NCBI GenBank assembly: GCA_036522515.1
Contig: DATDFQ010000056.1
Span: 335,730 to 399,729 of the forward strand
Source: Bacteroidota bacterium
GTDB taxonomy: Bacteria; Bacteroidota; Ignavibacteria; UBA10030; SZUA-254
Length of the DNA: 64,000 bases
Reading direction: 5' to 3'
Position numbers and translations under genes: made by a program. Below the pieces are notes generated by a model. That model searched no databases, was not told where the DNA came from, and saw nothing but the letters and a program-made list of their open reading frames with translations. Below, piece after piece: positions 61,615-64,000 of the stretch (position 1 is its first letter; every line of letters starts with the position of its first letter).

Positions 61615-62217
61615 GTGAAGAAAAGCATTCTCGTCATCTGCTTCGTGGCAGGACAACTCTTCTGGGCATGTTCAAGCGGGGGAGATAATCCACCGGAGAA
61701 AACTCCCGAGCAGCTTCTCGCCGATGGCTGGAAGGCCTACTCGAGCCGGCAATACCAACTCGCGCTTACGGATTTCAACTCCGCCGCCCAGGGAAACCCG
61801 GCTCTCGCGGATGCCTTTAACGGCGCCGGCTGGGCAAACGCAAAACTCAACTCACTCACCGCGTCGGTGGTCGACTTTATGGACGGGTTGGGGAAGTCGC
61901 CGGGGAATGTTCAGATGAAGGCGGGACTCTCGTTCGTGTTCAACGCGCAGAAGCTGTACGATTCTTCCATCACGAGAGCCGGAGAAGCGCTCGTTGCCGA
62001 CGCGAACTGGGTCTTCCCGCGCGACACATCGGTCAATCAGTTCGACCTGCATCTCCTTCTGGCGGAAGATTATTTTGCTCGGACCCCTCCCGATTACAAT
62101 GCGAGCCTCGCGCAGGTGGTAGGGTATTTAAACCCGTCGTTTAACGCCGTTGTCTCGACGATCGCAGGACAAACGGCTCTCGCCGCCGAAATAGAACGGC
62201 TCGGCACGATCTACTAA
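61615..62217 (+). CDS. TPR-containing lipoprotein
   Basis: A 200-aa lipoprotein: signal peptide and lipobox (VAGQLFWAC, Cys ~19), then TPR-like helices (ADGWKAYSSRQYQLALTDFN, DAFNGAGWANAKL). GTG 61615 has AAGGAG 8 nt upstream and lies 11 bp after the protease stop, so the pair is probably one transcript. A partner role for the protease is possible but unproven. Confidence 0.85.
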   Translation: MKKSILVICFVAGQLFWACSSGGDNPPEKTPEQLLADGWKAYSSRQYQLALTDFNSAAQGNPALADAFNGAGWANAKLNSLTASVVDFMDGLGKSPGNVQMKAGLSFVFNAQKLYDSSITRAGEALVADANWVFPRDTSVNQFDLHLLLAEDYFARTPPDYNASLAQVVGYLNPSFNAVVSTIAGQTALAAEIERLGTIY

Positions 62218-62220
62218 ATG

Positions 62221-62372
62221 TCATCCTGAGGGAGCGAAGCGACCGAAGGATCTCCGGCATCAATAGCCGGATCCCTATCCACTTCGCTACCCACATCGGT
62301 AGCCGCAAGCTTTAGCTTGCGGTATCCGCAGCCGTCAGGCTGCGGATGAGCGGGCTCGCCGCACGAAGGCCG
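62221..62372. repeat. Half 75-bp element plus REP hairpins
   Basis: 62221-62253 is one long arm of the 75-bp family with no partner arm. GTAG 62299-62302 then foots a perfect hairpin (CCGCAAGCTTTAGCTTGCGG, 62303-62322), followed by a second palindrome ATCCGCAGCC..GGCTGCGGAT. Nothing coding was found from 62218 to 62431. Confidence 0.7.
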
Positions 62373-62431
62373 CGGCTACCCAGATTTAATCCCGATGTCA
62401 GGCAACATTTCTGCCGCCTCACATGCTCCGT

Positions 62432-62587
62432 TTATCTGGATGCTGCCTGCATGATGATGGCTCCTATCAGGAAACCTATCCAGAACGTAAACCCGAGGAT
62501 GACCCAGACGCTCAAGCGCATTTTGATAGTTGAGCGGAGCGTTCGTTTGGAAGGGTCTTGATCGACCCTCAGTTCTTGAGTGTTCAT
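62432..62587 (-). CDS. Small single-pass membrane protein (51 aa)
   Basis: An ORF of 51 codons from ATG 62587: a charged N-terminus (MNTQELRVDQDPSKR) and one helix (LSVWVILGFTFWIGFLIGAI). No Shine-Dalgarno is visible before the ATG. The hydrophilic-then-hydrophobic profile suggests an inner-membrane small protein; function unknown. It could still be chance. Confidence 0.45.
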   Translation of the reverse strand: MNTQELRVDQDPSKRTLRSTIKMRLSVWVILGFTFWIGFLIGAIIMQAASR

Positions 62588-62741
62588 GAAGAGAAGGAGA
62601 TGAGGTTAGTGATCGATGATCACCTCCAATCTAACTATACGGATTCAAGTCGCGTGTGTTCCTCATCAGACGAATCCGGCCTCCATTTCATGATTTACCC
62701 GCTTTGATGTGACAGAAGTCACCGAAGTACCCTCTCGGGAA

Positions 62742-62770
62742 TTGCAACTCCCCTGGTTTATAGGTATATA
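62742..62770 (+). promoter_or_regulatory. Putative promoter of the 45-aa membrane ORF
   Basis: TTGCAA (62742-62747), a 17-bp spacer and TATATA (62765-62770; a TATATT overlaps at 62767). Leader to the ATG at 62829 about 50 nt. Confidence 0.4.
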
Positions 62771-62828
62771 TTGGCAGCGGATGGCAGTCGTCTCCGCACG
62801 TGGGGCCGGGATTTTTTGAGGGTGAGGC

Positions 62829-62966
62829 ATGGAAATCGTACAAATATTCTACTGGTTTGCGGGTGCTGTGGCTGCTCTATTGCTGCTGGCGCTCCTGTTC
62901 CGTCTTGGTTACAAGTTTCTGAACTGGCTGGCCGGTCTGAGCAAGAGAACCGTAGGAAGGCCATAG
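62829..62966 (+). CDS. Small single-pass membrane protein (45 aa)
   Basis: An ORF of 45 codons with GAGGGTGAGG just before the ATG. Almost all of it is one long helix (FYWFAGAVAALLLLALLFRL) with a short basic tail (LSKRTVGRP). It has its own plausible promoter. No family recognised. Confidence 0.5.
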   Translation: MEIVQIFYWFAGAVAALLLLALLFRLGYKFLNWLAGLSKRTVGRP

Positions 62967-63152
62967 TCCGGAGCTCGTAACCGAGCCATTCGGACCCGGA
63001 CCGATACTGGGATCAGCGCTCCTTGGCGCCCGGGGTACTCCTTTCTCTTCCCGGTCCCGCTCCTCCCGATTCTCGACGACACGATTTTCGTAGAGTAGAT
63101 CGTCCGCAATCCATCTCTTCCCTTCTCTCTTCTTCCTGTTGCGCCTCGGCAT
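62877..63152 (-). CDS. Doubtful small charged ORF (91 aa)
   Basis: An open frame from ATG 63150-63152 with a very charged first half (MPRRNRKKREGKRW, ENREERDREEKG). It overlaps the 45-aa membrane ORF on the other strand, has no clear Shine-Dalgarno, and its third-position GC is not as high as in the firm genes. I list it only because the 62967-63293 gap holds nothing else but the next gene's promoter. Confidence 0.2.
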   Translation of the reverse strand: MPRRNRKKREGKRWIADDLLYENRVVENREERDREEKGVPRAPRSADPSIGPGPNGSVTSSGLWPSYGSLAQTGQPVQKLVTKTEQERQQQ

Positions 63153-63225
63153 GATTTACTCGTTTCTTCGACGCCTCTTTCCCCGATTAAATTTTTTTAA
63201 TTGGCTGGAAAATCACCCGATTCTC

Positions 63226-63255
63226 TTGAAATATATGGACGCTAATATTTATATT
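63226..63255 (+). promoter_or_regulatory. Promoter of the acidic lipoprotein gene
   Basis: TTGAAA (63226-63231), an 18-bp spacer and TATATT (63250-63255), 38 bp before the ATG at 63294. The surroundings are very AT-rich. Confidence 0.55.
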
Positions 63256-63293
63256 GTGATGCCAATCGACGTTCATTTCTTAAGGGGGCTGTC

Positions 63294-64000
63294 ATGAAAC
63301 ACGTAAACTTTTTCTCTGCGATTCTTTCGCTCTCGATTATTGTTTCAGGTCTCTTCCTGGGATCTATGATCTCGGGCTGCGCCAAAGATTCACCCTTGAG
63401 CCCGGTCCTCTCGACCAATCCAACAGTAAACCTGGCGGTGACATTTTCAAAGCCCGGAACAGGGGAATTTTCGAAATCCGCGAGCGACCTCTTCGTCGAT
63501 TCGCTGCATATCGATAGCGCTGTGGTGGTGTTCTCGCGTATTCAATTCCTGCCGCACGAGGATACCGCGCGAATCGATACGGGTGACGATGAGGAGGAGG
63601 ATTCAGACCACCACGAATCGGACGACGAGAATGACGGGCTCACCTTTAAGGGGCCATTCGCGGTTCATGTTCGGGATACAGTCAGCATCGACTTTGCCAG
63701 CCAGCAGGTACCTCCGGGAATATATGACGGAATAAGATTCAAAATTCATCGGTTGACACCCGGCGAACGTTTTGAAGATAGTGATGATCGTATCCACCAC
63801 GACCATTCCTTCGGAGTCGACTCGACGTTTGTTGGTTCAAGCATCACGGTATGGGGCTCGATCTTCAAGAATGGCGAATGGACTCCGTTCACGTTCAAAT
63901 TCGACGGAGAATTTGAATTCAAGATCAAGGGAAACTTCACCGTTCCGGCCTCGACCAGCACTATCAGAATGGCCTTGAATATCGATATGGGTACATGGTT
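63294..64000 (+). CDS. Acidic, His-rich lipoprotein (3' end beyond window)
   Basis: An open frame of at least 235 codons that runs off the window. Signal peptide with lipobox (LGSMISGC, Cys ~29), then a beta-rich domain. Two low-complexity acidic/His segments stand out: GDDEEEDSDHHESDDEND (residues ~100-117) and DSDDRIHHDHS (~160-170). These could bind Ca2+ or transition metals. The part FAVHVRDTVSIDFASQQVPP with PGIYDGIRFKIHR recalls the DUF4382-type beta-sandwich lipoproteins. An AAGGGGG Shine-Dalgarno lies close to the ATG. Confidence 0.75.
   Translation, partial: MKHVNFFSAILSLSIIVSGLFLGSMISGCAKDSPLSPVLSTNPTVNLAVTFSKPGTGEFSKSASDLFVDSLHIDSAVVVFSRIQFLPHEDTARIDTGDDEEEDSDHHESDDENDGLTFKGPFAVHVRDTVSIDFASQQVPPGIYDGIRFKIHRLTPGERFEDSDDRIHHDHSFGVDSTFVGSSITVWGSIFKNGEWTPFTFKFDGEFEFKIKGNFTVPASTSTIRMALNIDMGTW

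Noticed and set aside
1..64000. tRNA, rRNA or integrase-linked island boundaries
   Set aside because: I looked through the gaps for tRNA-like arms and direct repeats and found none I could support.

Overview
This 64-kb window looks like chromosomal DNA from a GC-rich member of the FCB superphylum, most likely on the Ignavibacteria/Kryptonia/Chlorobi side of Bacteroidota. Two very large secreted proteins end in a type IX secretion (T9SS) sorting domain of the NYPNPFNPxT type, and a PorQ-like T9SS outer-membrane protein lies between them. IspH is of the Bacteroidota kind, and one bifunctional Rel serves for (p)ppGpp. Promoters that can be read by eye are TTGnnn-17-TATATT-like rather than the TTTG/TAnnTTTG boxes of Bacteroidia, which argues against Bacteroidia proper. 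No rRNA, tRNA, CRISPR array, prophage or transposase gene was seen. The assignment is inference from gene content.

Layout. 0.2-4.5 kb (-): giant YCF48-repeat T9SS cargo. 4.8-6.3 kb (+): alpha/beta hydrolase and a solitary BioY. 6.36-11.0 kb (+): OmpR-type response regulator with an apparent AUC start, then a MASE1/multi-PAS histidine kinase. 11.0-16.4 kb (-): probable operon rpmB-pgsA-pgpA-cinA-thpR-receiver-recA-recX behind one good promoter. 16.5-20.7 kb (-): MacB/LolCDE-like exporter (adaptor, ATPase, two permeases). 20.85-26.6 kb (+): tsaD, GT-C glycosyltransferase with TPRs, mltG, and an Ig-like lipoprotein in the same frame as mltG, separated from it by one TAG and lacking an NTG start. 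26.8-28.7 kb (-): two SPOR lipoproteins and an N-terminally extended DeoC. 29-29.9 kb (+): PorQ-like protein. 29.9-38.2 kb (-): amrA (AMMECR1), amrB (MEMO), DUF2520 dehydrogenase, long RmlA, crotonase, an unknown membrane protein, glyS, OmpA-like lipoprotein and a TPR protein. 38.5-42.2 kb (+): rel, HU-family gene, ruvX, AlbA_2/winged-helix gene. 42.2-42.6 kb: four tandem REP pairs. 42.8-45.7 kb (+): orphan hybrid kinase. 45.7-46.2 kb (-): SpoU methyltransferase. 46.3-49.9 kb (+): cmk-ispH-rpsA. 50-57.6 kb (+): mtaB, DUF5683-like, truA, CNNM/CBS protein, two GT2 enzymes, DUF2064, nadD. 57.9-62.2 kb (+): subtilisin-like T9SS protease and a TPR lipoprotein. 62.4-64 kb: two tiny membrane proteins and an acidic, His-rich lipoprotein cut by the window end.

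Most of the window is housekeeping (translation, RNA modification, lipid and NAD synthesis, recombination) mixed with envelope genes. The most unusual signals are: two genes whose best start codons are not NTG although each has a well-placed Shine-Dalgarno; a consistent TATATT-type promoter consensus with one predicted leaderless gene; three dispersed inverted repeats of exactly 75 bp with a variable 15-nt core; GTAG-footed REP hairpins arranged as BIME-like pairs; and a DeoC with a helix plus Cys-rich extension reminiscent of microcompartment cargo. No wholly new multi-gene system could be shown; the start-codon and repeat observations are the best leads.
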